Shown: in pieces, positions 41,952 to 48,970 of the stretch | Numbering within the stretch: position 1 is the stretch's first letter | How the letters are laid out: each line of letters opens with the position of its first letter | Assembly (NCBI RefSeq): GCF_019192735.1 | Contig: NZ_JAHTKP010000054.1 | Span: forward strand, 1 to 52,177 | Reading direction: 5' to 3' | From: Kitasatospora aureofaciens | GTDB lineage: Bacteria > Actinomycetota > Actinomycetes > Streptomycetales > Streptomycetaceae | Length of the DNA stretch: 52,177 nucleotides | The notes under the pieces: generated by a model | What the model saw: only the letters and a program-made list of their open reading frames with translations | Told to the model about the DNA's origin: nothing | The model's database searches: none | Made by a program: the position numbers and the translations under genes

Positions 41952-42380
41952 TCAGGCCTCGGCGGCGGCGTCGGCCTCAGCCTCGGCCTTGTCCGACTTC
42001 TTGGCCTTCGGGGTGATGGCGACACCGGTGGTGGCGTCCTCGAAGCCGGCGACGGCCTTGGCGAACAGGTGCGAGAAGTCCTCGACCTTCGGCTCGGCGA
42101 CCTTCAGCGGCGCCGGAGCCGGCAGGCCCTTGAACTTCTGCCAGTCACCGGTCAGCTTGAGGATGGCGAGCACCGGCTCGGTCGGCTGGGCGCCGACGGA
42201 CAGCCAGTACTGGGCGCGGTCGCTGTCGACCTCGATCTTCGAGGGGTTGTAGGTCGGCTGGTAGATGCCGATCTCCTCGATCGCGCGGCCGTCACGCTTG
42301 GTGCGGGCGTCGGCGACGACGATGCGGTAGTGCGGGGAGCGAATCTTGCCGAGACGCTTGAGCTTGATCTTGACTGCCAC
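41952..42380 (-). CDS. rpsP: 30S ribosomal protein S16
   Basis: 142 aa. MAVKIKLKRLGKIRSPHYRIV and RDGRAIEEIGIYQPTYNPS are the diagnostic S16 N-terminal half. The C-terminal 50 residues are an Ala/Lys/Glu-rich extension common in actinomycetes. GTG start with AGGAGA 9-12 nt upstream. It heads the rpsP-khpA-rimM-trmD-rplS block. Confidence 0.97.
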   Translation of the reverse strand: MAVKIKLKRLGKIRSPHYRIVVADARTKRDGRAIEEIGIYQPTYNPSKIEVDSDRAQYWLSVGAQPTEPVLAILKLTGDWQKFKGLPAPAPLKVAEPKVEDFSHLFAKAVAGFEDATTGVAITPKAKKSDKAEAEADAAAEA

Positions 42381-42679
42381 GGGAGTGGATTCTCCTGGTG
42401 TTGACGTGGGTGAGCGGCCTCGTCACCGCGTGGGGTTGCGGAGGGGGGCCGTTCAAGGGACACGCCAGCCGTAGGAGAGAGGGGTCCTGCTCGGCTGCCG
42501 AGTACTCAGCTGTCCATTCTGCCATACCGGCGCGAACCGCCTTCACCCGGCCATCACGGACCCCGTGTTCAGGGCCGGACCGGGAGCCCCCGCTCCCGGT
42601 CAGCCCACACGCTCATCCAGCGTTCCCCGGCCGGATCCGCTGCCCGCACAGCCGTCCGCCGGGTTCCCGGTCGCCCGGG
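42381..42679. other. Spacer between the SprT-like gene and rpsP
   Basis: 299 bp without a gene. It holds the hairpin at 42579-42600 (ACCGGGAGC / GCTCCCGGT), probably the terminator of the SprT-like gene, and the rpsP promoter. Minus-strand CAGAAT (42521-42516) is a possible rpsP -10; no clear -35. Confidence 0.45.
42579..42600 (-). terminator. Terminator after the SprT-like gene
   Basis: Perfect 9-bp stem ACCGGGAGC / GCTCCCGGT (42579-42587, 42592-42600) with a 4-nt loop, 80 nt past the stop. Confidence 0.7.
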
Positions 42680-43258
42680 TTATGCGATCTTGAACGGCTG
42701 CTGGCACGCGCCACAGACGATGGACGCCTGGGCGAGCACCGACGGCACGACCCGGACGTTCCGCCCGCAGCCGCAGACCGCCTTGACCCGGACGCCGCCC
42801 CCGGAGGAGCCGTGCCGGGCGGCCGGGCCGCGGAACGCGCGCGTCGCGCCGTCACCGGCCACCGCCTCCTGGTGCGCGCCGAGGGCGCGGTCCAGGCGCT
42901 CGATGGTCTCGGCGTACCGCTCCTGCGTCTCCGTGAGCATGGTCACCTGGGAGAAGCCGCTGCTCGCGTGCGGTTCGACCGGGTGCGCCAGGCCGAGCTC
43001 GGAGGCGAGCATCAGGAAGCGCCGGTTGTGGTAACGGCCGGCCCGCGAGGTGTCCCGGATGTCCCGGGCCGCGGCCAGACCGTGGGCAGCCTCGTGGAGG
43101 AGCCGCTCGAAACCGAGCCGCGTGCCACAGGCCGAGGAGGATTCACCGATCAGGGCCTCGGGCGAGGCCAGGTCGGGGAGATCCTGGTGGTAGGCCTGGA
43201 TGTCACTCCAGGCGGCGGCCAGTTCGGCCGCGAGGACGAGGGGCTGTGTCGTGCTCAC
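42680..43258 (-). CDS. SprT-like predicted zinc metalloprotease with C-terminal zinc ribbon
   Basis: 192 aa from GTG 43258 (MSTTQPLVLAAELAAAW); the frame stays open further upstream but has no family-like sequence. HEAAH (His55, Glu56, His59) is a metalloprotease signature, followed by DTSRAGRYHNRRFLMLASELGL (68-89), the pattern I recall for SprT-like proteins of actinomycetes and their phages. The C-terminal 35 residues hold VCGCGRNVRV and IVCGACQQPF, a zinc ribbon like SprT. A Gly/Ser/Arg linker separates the two parts. Function is unknown; SprT-like proteases (Spartan) act at DNA-protein crosslinks, but this role is only inferred. It is flanked by a palindrome upstream and a terminator downstream. 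Confidence 0.72.
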   Translation of the reverse strand: MSTTQPLVLAAELAAAWSDIQAYHQDLPDLASPEALIGESSSACGTRLGFERLLHEAAHGLAAARDIRDTSRAGRYHNRRFLMLASELGLAHPVEPHASSGFSQVTMLTETQERYAETIERLDRALGAHQEAVAGDGATRAFRGPAARHGSSGGGVRVKAVCGCGRNVRVVPSVLAQASIVCGACQQPFKIA

Positions 43259-43302
43259 GCTAGACCAACGATGGAGTGCGAGCCGATGTTCCGCGTGTTC
43301 CG

Positions 43303-43326
43303 GTTCCCCGGGAATTCCCAGGGAAC
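43303..43326 (-). promoter_or_regulatory. Nested 24-bp palindrome upstream of the SprT-like gene
   Basis: GTTCCC (43303-43308), C, GGGAATTCCC (43310-43319), A, GGGAAC (43321-43326): 22 of 24 positions are symmetric. It lies 45-68 nt upstream of the gene start, a natural operator position. I cannot name the binding protein. Confidence 0.55.
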
Positions 43327-43460
43327 TCTCAGGAATGCATGGTCGCGCGCGAATTGCGCGTTCCGGATCTGACGCAAGACCAACCCCCTGCCGGTTTCGG
43401 CCCGCGCTGCTCGGCGGGCCTGGTGAATTCCGTCCGGAGGCGGGCTGTCGCCCCCAGGAC

Positions 43461-43505
43461 GTACGGCCCGTGGTCCTGTCCAGTTGACAGGGCCACGGGC
43501 CGTAC
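43461..43505 (-). terminator. Terminator of proS
   Basis: 20-bp stem with one mismatch (43461-43480 against 43486-43505, core GTACGGCCCGTGG) and a 5-nt loop, about 225 nt past the proS stop; it also stands about 200 nt before the SprT-like start on the same strand. Confidence 0.75.
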
Positions 43506-43687
43506 ACCGTACCGCTATTCCGTTAATACCGGCAGTTGACCGGTCAGTAGGGATGTTGCGAGCCCGGACGCCCCTGTGAGAGTTACCGGATTCTTACCAC
43601 CCGCATTCCGGGCAAATGTTGCCGCTAACGGTCATTACCTACCGGTAGCCGAACCAGTAGTCGTACCGGCGGTCGGCATGAGTACGC

Positions 43688-43739
43688 GCGATCAGTGCGT
43701 GCGATCAGTGCGTGCGATCAGTACATGCGATCAGTACGC
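43688..43739 (-). repeat. 13-bp tandem repeat (4 copies) over the proS stop codon
   Basis: GCGATCAGTGCGT (43688-43700), identical copy (43701-43713), GCGATCAGTACAT (43714-43726) and GCGATCAGTACGC (43727-43739). The last copy encodes the final codons and TGA (43733-43731) of proS; the others follow the stop. Confidence 0.97.
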
Positions 43740-45143
43740 ACGCGCGACGATCGCGATATTGCCGTCCTGGTCGTCCGCCTGCGGCACCGAACCGTCGGCG
43801 GCGACGATGCAGCGCACCGTGACACCCTGCTCGGCCAGCTTGGCCTCGCCCTCCGGACCGAGGTCGGCCCAGGAGATCCGGCCCCAGCCGGTGGCGGAGG
43901 CCTCGACGGCCTCGTCGAGGGTCTTGACGTCGACCGTCCGGGCCTCGCGGCGCTCGCGGGACTGGCGCAGCAGCAGTGCCTGGTCCTCCTCCAGGATGCC
44001 CGGCAGCAGCTCGGCCAGGGCGTCGATGGAGACCGGCTCCTTGCCGCCCGGAATACGGCGGGCCAGCATCGCGGTGTTGTTCTCCAGGTCGCGCGGGCCG
44101 ACCTCGATGCGCAGCGGGACGCCCTTGAGCTCCCAGTCGACCGCGCGGCGGCCGAACGGGGTGTCGGTGCGGTCGTCGACGACCACCCGGATGCCGACGG
44201 CCTCCAGCCGGGCGCCGATCTCGCGGACCTTGGCGATCACCGCGTCGTCGCCCTTGATGGCGAGGACGACGGCCTGGACGGCGGCCAGGCGCGGGGGCAC
44301 CCGCAGGCCGTTGTCGTCGCCGTGGGACATGATCAGGCCGCCGACCATACGGGTCGAGACGCCCCAGGAGGTCTGCCAGACATACTCGCGCTCGGCACCC
44401 TGGAGCTGGTACGTGGTGTTGAACGCCTTGGCGAAGTTCTGGCCCAGCTCGTGGCTGGTGCCCATCTGCAGCGCCTTGCCGTCGCCCATCATGCCCTCCA
44501 GGGTGAGGGTGTTGATGGCGCCGGCGAAACGCTCCTTGGCGGTCTTGCGACCGAGCACGACGTCGATGCCGAGCACGTTGGTCATGAAGTCGCCGTAGAC
44601 CTGGGTGTGGATCATCGACGCGTAGTCGCGGGCGTCCTCGTAGGTGGCGTGGGCGGTGTGGCCCTCCTGCCAGAGGAACTCGGTGGTGCGCAGGAAGACG
44701 CGCGGGCGCAGCTCCCAACGGACCACGTTGGCCCACTGGTTGATCAGCAGGGGCAGGTCGCGGTGGCTCTGCACCCACTTCGAGAAGTACTCGTTGATGA
44801 TCGTCTCGGAGGTGGGCCGGACGACGACCGGCTCCTCCAGCTGCTTGCCGCCGCCGTGGGTGACCACCGCGAGCTCGGGGGCGAAGCCCTCGACGTGCTC
44901 GGCCTCCTTGGTCAGGTAGGACTGCGGGATGAACATCGGGAAGTAGGCGTTCTGCGCGCCGGCCTTCTTGATCCGCGCGTCCATCTCCTGCTGCATCCGC
45001 TCCCACAGGCCGTAGCCGTACGGTCGGATGACCATGGTGCCGCGCACCGGACCGTTGTCGGCCAGCTCGGCCTTGTTGATGAGGTCCTGGTACCAGCGCG
45101 GGAAGTCTTCCGCCTGAGGGGTGAGAACGGGTGCCTTAGCCAT
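43731..45143 (-). CDS. proS: Prolyl-tRNA synthetase (eukaryote/archaeal-type, ProS type 3)
   Basis: 470 aa class II synthetase of the short type without editing insertion. ATG 45143 (MAKAPVLTPQAEDFPRWYQD). VRPTSETIINEYFSKW (about 108-123), WANVVRWELRPRVFLRTTEF (motif 2), SHGDDNGLRVPPRLA (motif 3) and the C-terminal zinc-like domain ending ARAY, the conserved terminal Tyr, identify it. No Shine-Dalgarno precedes the ATG; TACCAT lies 7 nt upstream, suggesting a leaderless mRNA. It diverges from the methyltransferase gene. Its 3' end carries tandem repeats. Confidence 0.95.
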   Translation of the reverse strand: MAKAPVLTPQAEDFPRWYQDLINKAELADNGPVRGTMVIRPYGYGLWERMQQEMDARIKKAGAQNAYFPMFIPQSYLTKEAEHVEGFAPELAVVTHGGGKQLEEPVVVRPTSETIINEYFSKWVQSHRDLPLLINQWANVVRWELRPRVFLRTTEFLWQEGHTAHATYEDARDYASMIHTQVYGDFMTNVLGIDVVLGRKTAKERFAGAINTLTLEGMMGDGKALQMGTSHELGQNFAKAFNTTYQLQGAEREYVWQTSWGVSTRMVGGLIMSHGDDNGLRVPPRLAAVQAVVLAIKGDDAVIAKVREIGARLEAVGIRVVVDDRTDTPFGRRAVDWELKGVPLRIEVGPRDLENNTAMLARRIPGGKEPVSIDALAELLPGILEEDQALLLRQSRERREARTVDVKTLDEAVEASATGWGRISWADLGPEGEAKLAEQGVTVRCIVAADGSVPQADDQDGNIAIVARAY

Positions 45144-45156
45144 GGCCCGAATGGTA
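45144..45156 (-). promoter_or_regulatory. Candidate leaderless promoter of proS
   Basis: Minus-strand TACCAT (45156-45151) followed by 7 nt and ATG, with no Shine-Dalgarno. A weak TTCGAA -35 candidate lies 19 bp upstream. Confidence 0.4.
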
Positions 45157-45229
45157 CGGGGAGCGGCCCCCTGACTTCGAATCGGTATCACACCCGCAGC
45201 CGGTATGACGGCCCCGGGAGAACGCCGCC

Positions 45230-45244
45230 GGGGGGACGACCCCC
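45230..45244. repeat. GGGGGACGACCCCC element upstream of the methyltransferase gene
   Basis: Same palindromic core as the one inside rlmN (22165-22180); here it is in the 247-bp divergent spacer between proS and the methyltransferase. Confidence 0.75.
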
Positions 45245-45390
45245 GCCGACAGCAGGGGGCGCACTACCGCGACACGCGCGCACCACCCTGCACCCCTCTG
45301 GACGCCGCGCCCGAGCCGCTGTTCGCTGGAGTGGGGCGGGACTTTGGGGGAGCCATAGCAGCACACCGAAGGACCGGATGGGAGGCCGCG

Positions 45391-46215
45391 ATGGCTTCAG
45401 CTCGGACGACCGGCACGACCGTACGACCAACAGGCGCACGACCGCACCACCCGCAGCCCGGGGGCGCACCGCCCGCGCGGGCGCGCGACTGGGCGGAGAT
45501 CCAGGAACGCATGCTGGTTCCGCTCTACGAGGCGGTCTACGACCGGCTGGAGGTCGGCCCGGCGAGCAGCGTGCTGGGCCTGGGCTGCCGGTCCGGACTG
45601 GCCCTGCTGCTGGCGGCCGGACGGGGCGCCCAGGTCGCCGGCCAGGAGCCGCGGGACGAGCTGCGCGAGCTGGCCCGCGGCCGCCGGCTGCGGGTGTGCG
45701 CGGGGGCCCGCCCGGCCACCGCACTCCCCCGCTCGGCCCATTCGCTGGTGACCGTTTTCGAGCAGCTCCCCGGGTGCGCCGAGCCGCGCCCGGTGGTCGC
45801 CGAGGCCGCCCGGCTCACCCTCCCCGGCGGGCACGTGGTGCTGGCCGCCTGGGGCCCGCAGGAGCGCTGCGAGAGCGCCGCGGTGCTGGACGTGGCCCGC
45901 CGGAGGGCCGGCCGCACCACCGCGCGCGACCCGTTCGAACTGAGCGCTCCGGGGGCACTGGAGGACCTGATCGCCGCGGCCGGCCTGCGCCCGGCCGGGA
46001 GCGGTCGGGTGAGCTGCCCGTTCGCCTACCCGGACCTGGACAGCGCGGTGCGCGGCCTGCTCTCCACCGGCCTGTTCGAGGCGGCCGAGGACTTCTCCGG
46101 TGGTCCACTGGTGGCCAAGGAACTGGAGGAGGCGCTGCAGCCGTACCTGCGCGCGGACGGGTCGGTCCGGATGGAGAACGTCTTCCGGTACCTGATCGCC
46201 GAACGGCCCCGCTGA
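45391..46215 (+). CDS. SAM-dependent methyltransferase (class I, degenerate motif I)
   Basis: 274 aa from ATG 45391, GGGAGG 5-6 nt upstream. VLGLGCRSGLALLLAA (61-76) stands in for motif I, where the usual Asp is Gly; the acidic residue after beta-2 is replaced by AGQEPRDEL. Motif III-like LPGGHVVLAAWGP (about 145-158) is clear. The C-terminal part is typical of small-molecule methyltransferases of the UbiE/TylF-like class in Streptomyces. Substrate unknown. It converges with the ftsH-type gene and is divergent from proS. Confidence 0.8.
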   Translation: MASARTTGTTVRPTGARPHHPQPGGAPPARARDWAEIQERMLVPLYEAVYDRLEVGPASSVLGLGCRSGLALLLAAGRGAQVAGQEPRDELRELARGRRLRVCAGARPATALPRSAHSLVTVFEQLPGCAEPRPVVAEAARLTLPGGHVVLAAWGPQERCESAAVLDVARRRAGRTTARDPFELSAPGALEDLIAAAGLRPAGSGRVSCPFAYPDLDSAVRGLLSTGLFEAAEDFSGGPLVAKELEEALQPYLRADGSVRMENVFRYLIAERPR

Positions 46216-46227
46216 CCGGACGAAATC

Positions 46228-46258
46228 GGGGGCGCCCGCCACCACGGCGAGCGCCCCC
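46228..46258. terminator. Bidirectional terminator between the methyltransferase and FtsH-type genes
   Basis: GGGGGCGC (46228-46235) and GCGCCCCC (46251-46258) form a perfect 8-bp GC stem between convergent stops. Confidence 0.75.
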
Positions 46259-46269
46259 AGCCCCACAGC

Positions 46270-48228
46270 TCACGCCTCCCCGGAAGCGTCCCCGGAAGCC
46301 TGCTCCGACGCGTCCTCGGAAGCCTTCCGCGGCACCCCGGCCGCCCGGTAGGCCGCCTCCTCGTCCAGCGTCTCCGCCTCCAGCAGCGCCGCCGCCAGCG
46401 CGTCCAGCCGGGCCCGCTGCTCGGTCAGCAGCCGCACCGCGTCGTCGTAGCACTCGGCGACGATCCGCCGCGCCTCCTCGTCCACCGCGTCGAGGGTGGT
46501 CGGCGCCGCGGAGAGCCCGTACGCCCCCTGCGCGTCGGCGGGCACGGCGGTGAGCCGGCCGACCCGCTCGCTCATGCCCCAGCGGCCGGCCATCCCCCGG
46601 GCGATGTTGGTGACCTGCTCCAGGTCGCTCTCCGCGCCCGTGGTGATGACCCCGTAGACGACCTGCTCGGCCGCCATCCCGCCGAGCGCGCCGATGATCC
46701 GGCCGCGCAGGTACGGCTCGGTGTACGAGTAGCGGTCGTCCTCGGGCGTGGAGAGGGTGACGCCGAGCGCCCGCCCGCGCGGCACGATGGTGATCTTGCG
46801 GACGGGGTCGGCACCGGGCTGGAGCATGCCCAGCAGCGCGTGCCCGCTCTCGTGGTAGGCCGTCCGCTCGCGCTCCTCCTGCGGCATCACCAGCGGCCGG
46901 ACGGCGCCGAGCTGGACCTTCTCCAGGGCGTCCGAGAGGTCCCGCTCGTTGACCGCGTCCTGCTTCCGCTTGACGGCCAGCAGGGCGGCCTCGTTGACCA
47001 GGTTGGCGAGCTCGGCGCCGGTCATTCCGGGGGTGACCTTGGCCAGCCGGCCGAGGTCGGTGTCGCCGGCCAGCGGCACGGTCCGGGTGTGGATGGCGAG
47101 GATCGCGGCGCGTCCCTCCCGGTCCGGCGGGCTGACGGTGATCCGCCGGTCGAACCGGCCGGGGCGCAGCAGCGCCGGGTCGAGCACGTCCGCCCGGTTG
47201 GTCGCGGCGATCACGATGACGCCCTCGGAGCCGGTGAAGCCGTCCATCTCGGTGAGGATCTGGTTGAGCGTCTGCTCGCGCTCGTCGTGCCCGCCCATGC
47301 CGCCGCCCGCGCCGCGCTGACGGCCGATGGTGTCGATCTCGTCGATGAAGATGATCGCCGGGGCGACCTTGCGCGCCTCGGCGAACAGTTCGCGGACCCG
47401 GCTGGCGCCGACGCCGACGATCATCTCGATGAACTCGGAGGCGGAGGCGGAGAAGAACGGCACGTTCGCCTCGCCGGCGACGGCCCGGGCGAGCAGCGTC
47501 TTGCCGGTGCCGGGCGGACCGCTCAGCAGCACGCCGCGCGGCATCTTGGCACCCAGCTTCCGGTACTGCTGCGGGTTCTTCAGGAAGTCGACGACCTCGG
47601 TGAGCTCGGCCTCGACCTCGTCGATGCCGGCCACGTCGGCGAAGGTGGTGCGCTTGCCGGCCTCGGCGACGACCGGCTTGGGCGGGGCCTTGCGGCCGAG
47701 CGCCCCGGCGCCCAGGCCGCCGGACATCCGGCGCGCGAGCAGCACCCAGATGAGGATCAGCAGCACCATCGGGGCCAGCGAGAGCAACAGGTTGGCGAGG
47801 AAGCTGCGCTGCTGGACCACCGGCGAGGTGGCGGTGACCTCGATGCCCTGCTGCTGGAGGGTGGCCCAGAGGTTGTCGTTGGCGAAGGACGGCCGCTGGG
47901 TGGCGAAGTCGGTGTACTCGCCCTTGGCGCCGTCCGGCTTGGGCTGGGCGCTCTTGAGGGTGCCCTCGATCGCGTCGCCCTTGGAGTAGATCTTGGTGAT
48001 GTTGCCCTTGTTCAGCTGGTTGTTGAACTCGGTGTAGGAGATCGTGGTGGCGCCGGGGTTGCCGAAGAAGGACAGCAGCAGGTCGGAGATCAGGAACACC
48101 ACGAGCGCGGTGAGGATGAGGCCCATCCAGCCGCCGGGCATCCGGCGGCGGGGCGGCGGCGGGGGCGGAGCACCCTCGGACCGCCAGGGCTGGTCGGGGG
48201 TCTGGCGCGGCGGCACGGGTTCGGTCAC
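46270..48228 (-). CDS. ftsH: FtsH-type membrane-anchored AAA metalloprotease
   Basis: 652 aa. Pro-rich N-terminus, then two membrane helices (about 35-55 and 145-165) flanking a short extracytoplasmic domain. The AAA module has Walker A GPPGTGKT (237-244), Walker B IIFIDEID (292-299) and the second region of homology (NRADVLDPALLRPGRFD). The zinc site is HESGH (459-463) with a likely third ligand Asp near 535. It degrades unneeded membrane and cytosolic proteins. Start GTG 48228 with no good Shine-Dalgarno and TATCGT 7 nt upstream. I cannot tell if it is the only FtsH or a second copy. Confidence 0.94.
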   Translation of the reverse strand: MTEPVPPRQTPDQPWRSEGAPPPPPPRRRMPGGWMGLILTALVVFLISDLLLSFFGNPGATTISYTEFNNQLNKGNITKIYSKGDAIEGTLKSAQPKPDGAKGEYTDFATQRPSFANDNLWATLQQQGIEVTATSPVVQQRSFLANLLLSLAPMVLLILIWVLLARRMSGGLGAGALGRKAPPKPVVAEAGKRTTFADVAGIDEVEAELTEVVDFLKNPQQYRKLGAKMPRGVLLSGPPGTGKTLLARAVAGEANVPFFSASASEFIEMIVGVGASRVRELFAEARKVAPAIIFIDEIDTIGRQRGAGGGMGGHDEREQTLNQILTEMDGFTGSEGVIVIAATNRADVLDPALLRPGRFDRRITVSPPDREGRAAILAIHTRTVPLAGDTDLGRLAKVTPGMTGAELANLVNEAALLAVKRKQDAVNERDLSDALEKVQLGAVRPLVMPQEERERTAYHESGHALLGMLQPGADPVRKITIVPRGRALGVTLSTPEDDRYSYTEPYLRGRIIGALGGMAAEQVVYGVITTGAESDLEQVTNIARGMAGRWGMSERVGRLTAVPADAQGAYGLSAAPTTLDAVDEEARRIVAECYDDAVRLLTEQRARLDALAAALLEAETLDEEAAYRAAGVPRKASEDASEQASGDASGEA

Positions 48229-48241
48229 CCATCGGACGATA
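48229..48241 (-). promoter_or_regulatory. Candidate leaderless promoter of the FtsH-type gene
   Basis: Minus-strand TATCGT (48241-48236), then 7 nt and the GTG start; no ribosome binding site in between. Confidence 0.35.
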
Positions 48242-48268
48242 CGGACGCGTGCTCGGGTGAGCCATCCG

Positions 48269-48367
48269 CAACGCCGCGCCGCGGAACCCCCTGACCGGCC
48301 GCAACGCGGCCCCGCGCAAGCCCCTGACCGGCCGCAACGCCCCGCCGCACAGGCCCCCGACCGGCCG
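48269..48367 (-). repeat. Three imperfect 33-bp tandem repeats directly after the GNAT stop codon
   Basis: Copies at 48269-48301, 48302-48334 and 48335-48367 share CAACGC...CTGACCGGCCG; the third abuts the TAG stop at 48370-48368, and the gene's last bases look like a partial fourth copy. The unit is 11 codons; in another frame each copy would encode a VAAGQG-type 11-mer. Confidence 0.92.
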
Positions 48368-48910
48368 CTACGCCCCCGAGCCCGGCCACTCCTCGGCAGT
48401 CAGCGCGAACCGCTCGTGGTCCCGCCAGGCGCCCTGCAGGAACAGCATCCGCGGGGTGAAGCCCTCGTGCCGGAAGCCCAGCCGCTTCGCCAGCGCGATC
48501 GACCGCTCGTTGTCCGGCTGCACGTTGATCTCCAGCCGGTGCAGGCCCAGCCCGCCGGCCGTCTGCGGGGCGAAGCAGCGGTCCAGCACCAGCCGCAGAC
48601 CCTCGGTCATCCGCCCGGTCCCGGCGAACGGCAGGTAGGAGTCGTAGCCGAGCGCGCCGTTGCAGAACCGGCCCATCACGATGTTGGCGACGTTCACCTT
48701 GCCGACCAGCCCGCCGGTCTCCCGATCGACGATCAGGAAGGTGCGCAGGCCCGAACCCTGACGCTCCAGCAGTTCCGGCAGCCCGTCCGGCTCGACCGGA
48801 TTCCACCGCCCGATGTGATCGGCGGACCGTCGGACCGCCTCGGCGTACGCACTCTCGTCCTCGGCCCGCGGGGCCCTGATCGTCACTCGCACCCCACCAT
48901 CATCGGACAT
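48368..48910 (-). CDS. GNAT family N-acetyltransferase (RimJ/RimL-like)
   Basis: 180 aa from ATG 48910 (MSDDGGVRVTIRAPRAEDES). The acetyl-CoA site RCFAPQTAGGLGLHRLEINVQPDNERS (about 125-150), the YDSYLPFAGTGRMTEGLRLVL helix and the C-terminal LGFRHEGFTPRMLFLQGAWRDH are characteristic of RimJ/RimL-type enzymes that acetylate N-termini of ribosomal proteins or small amines. Substrate unknown. No strong ribosome binding site; GTG 48892 is an alternative start. It lies downstream of ffh and upstream of the FtsH-type gene, with tandem repeats in its 3' flank. Confidence 0.88.
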   Translation of the reverse strand: MSDDGGVRVTIRAPRAEDESAYAEAVRRSADHIGRWNPVEPDGLPELLERQGSGLRTFLIVDRETGGLVGKVNVANIVMGRFCNGALGYDSYLPFAGTGRMTEGLRLVLDRCFAPQTAGGLGLHRLEINVQPDNERSIALAKRLGFRHEGFTPRMLFLQGAWRDHERFALTAEEWPGSGA

Positions 48911-48970
48911 GCGATCGGCCCGCCGCCCGGAGGATCCGGACGACGGGCCGATCAACGCGACGGCGGGGAC

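Larger units (their letters stand above)
43259..43730. other. Structured spacer between proS and the SprT-like gene
   Basis: 472 bp with no gene. Contains the nested palindrome at 43303-43326, CGCGC-GAATT-GCGCG at 43346-43360, the proS terminator hairpin at 43461-43505 and the proS 3' tandem repeats (43688-43739). Between 43506 and 43680 the sequence is visibly less GC-rich than the surroundings, with recurring TACCGGT-like words. Confidence 0.6.

Noticed and set aside
43303..43360. SOS (LexA) box upstream of the SprT-like gene
   Set aside because: Palindromes here do not match the actinobacterial TCGAAC-N4-GTTCGA type.
43688..43739. CRISPR-like array
   Set aside because: Units are 13 bp in direct contact without spacers, and no cas genes are present.
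45144..45390. T-box riboswitch upstream of proS
   Set aside because: The start codon lies only 7 nt from a -10-like box, and no specifier stem or AGGGTGGNACCGCG-like motif is seen.
43695..46553. 952-codon plus-strand frame spanning proS and the methyltransferase
   Set aside because: Low-complexity shadow of proS and of the methyltransferase in another phase.
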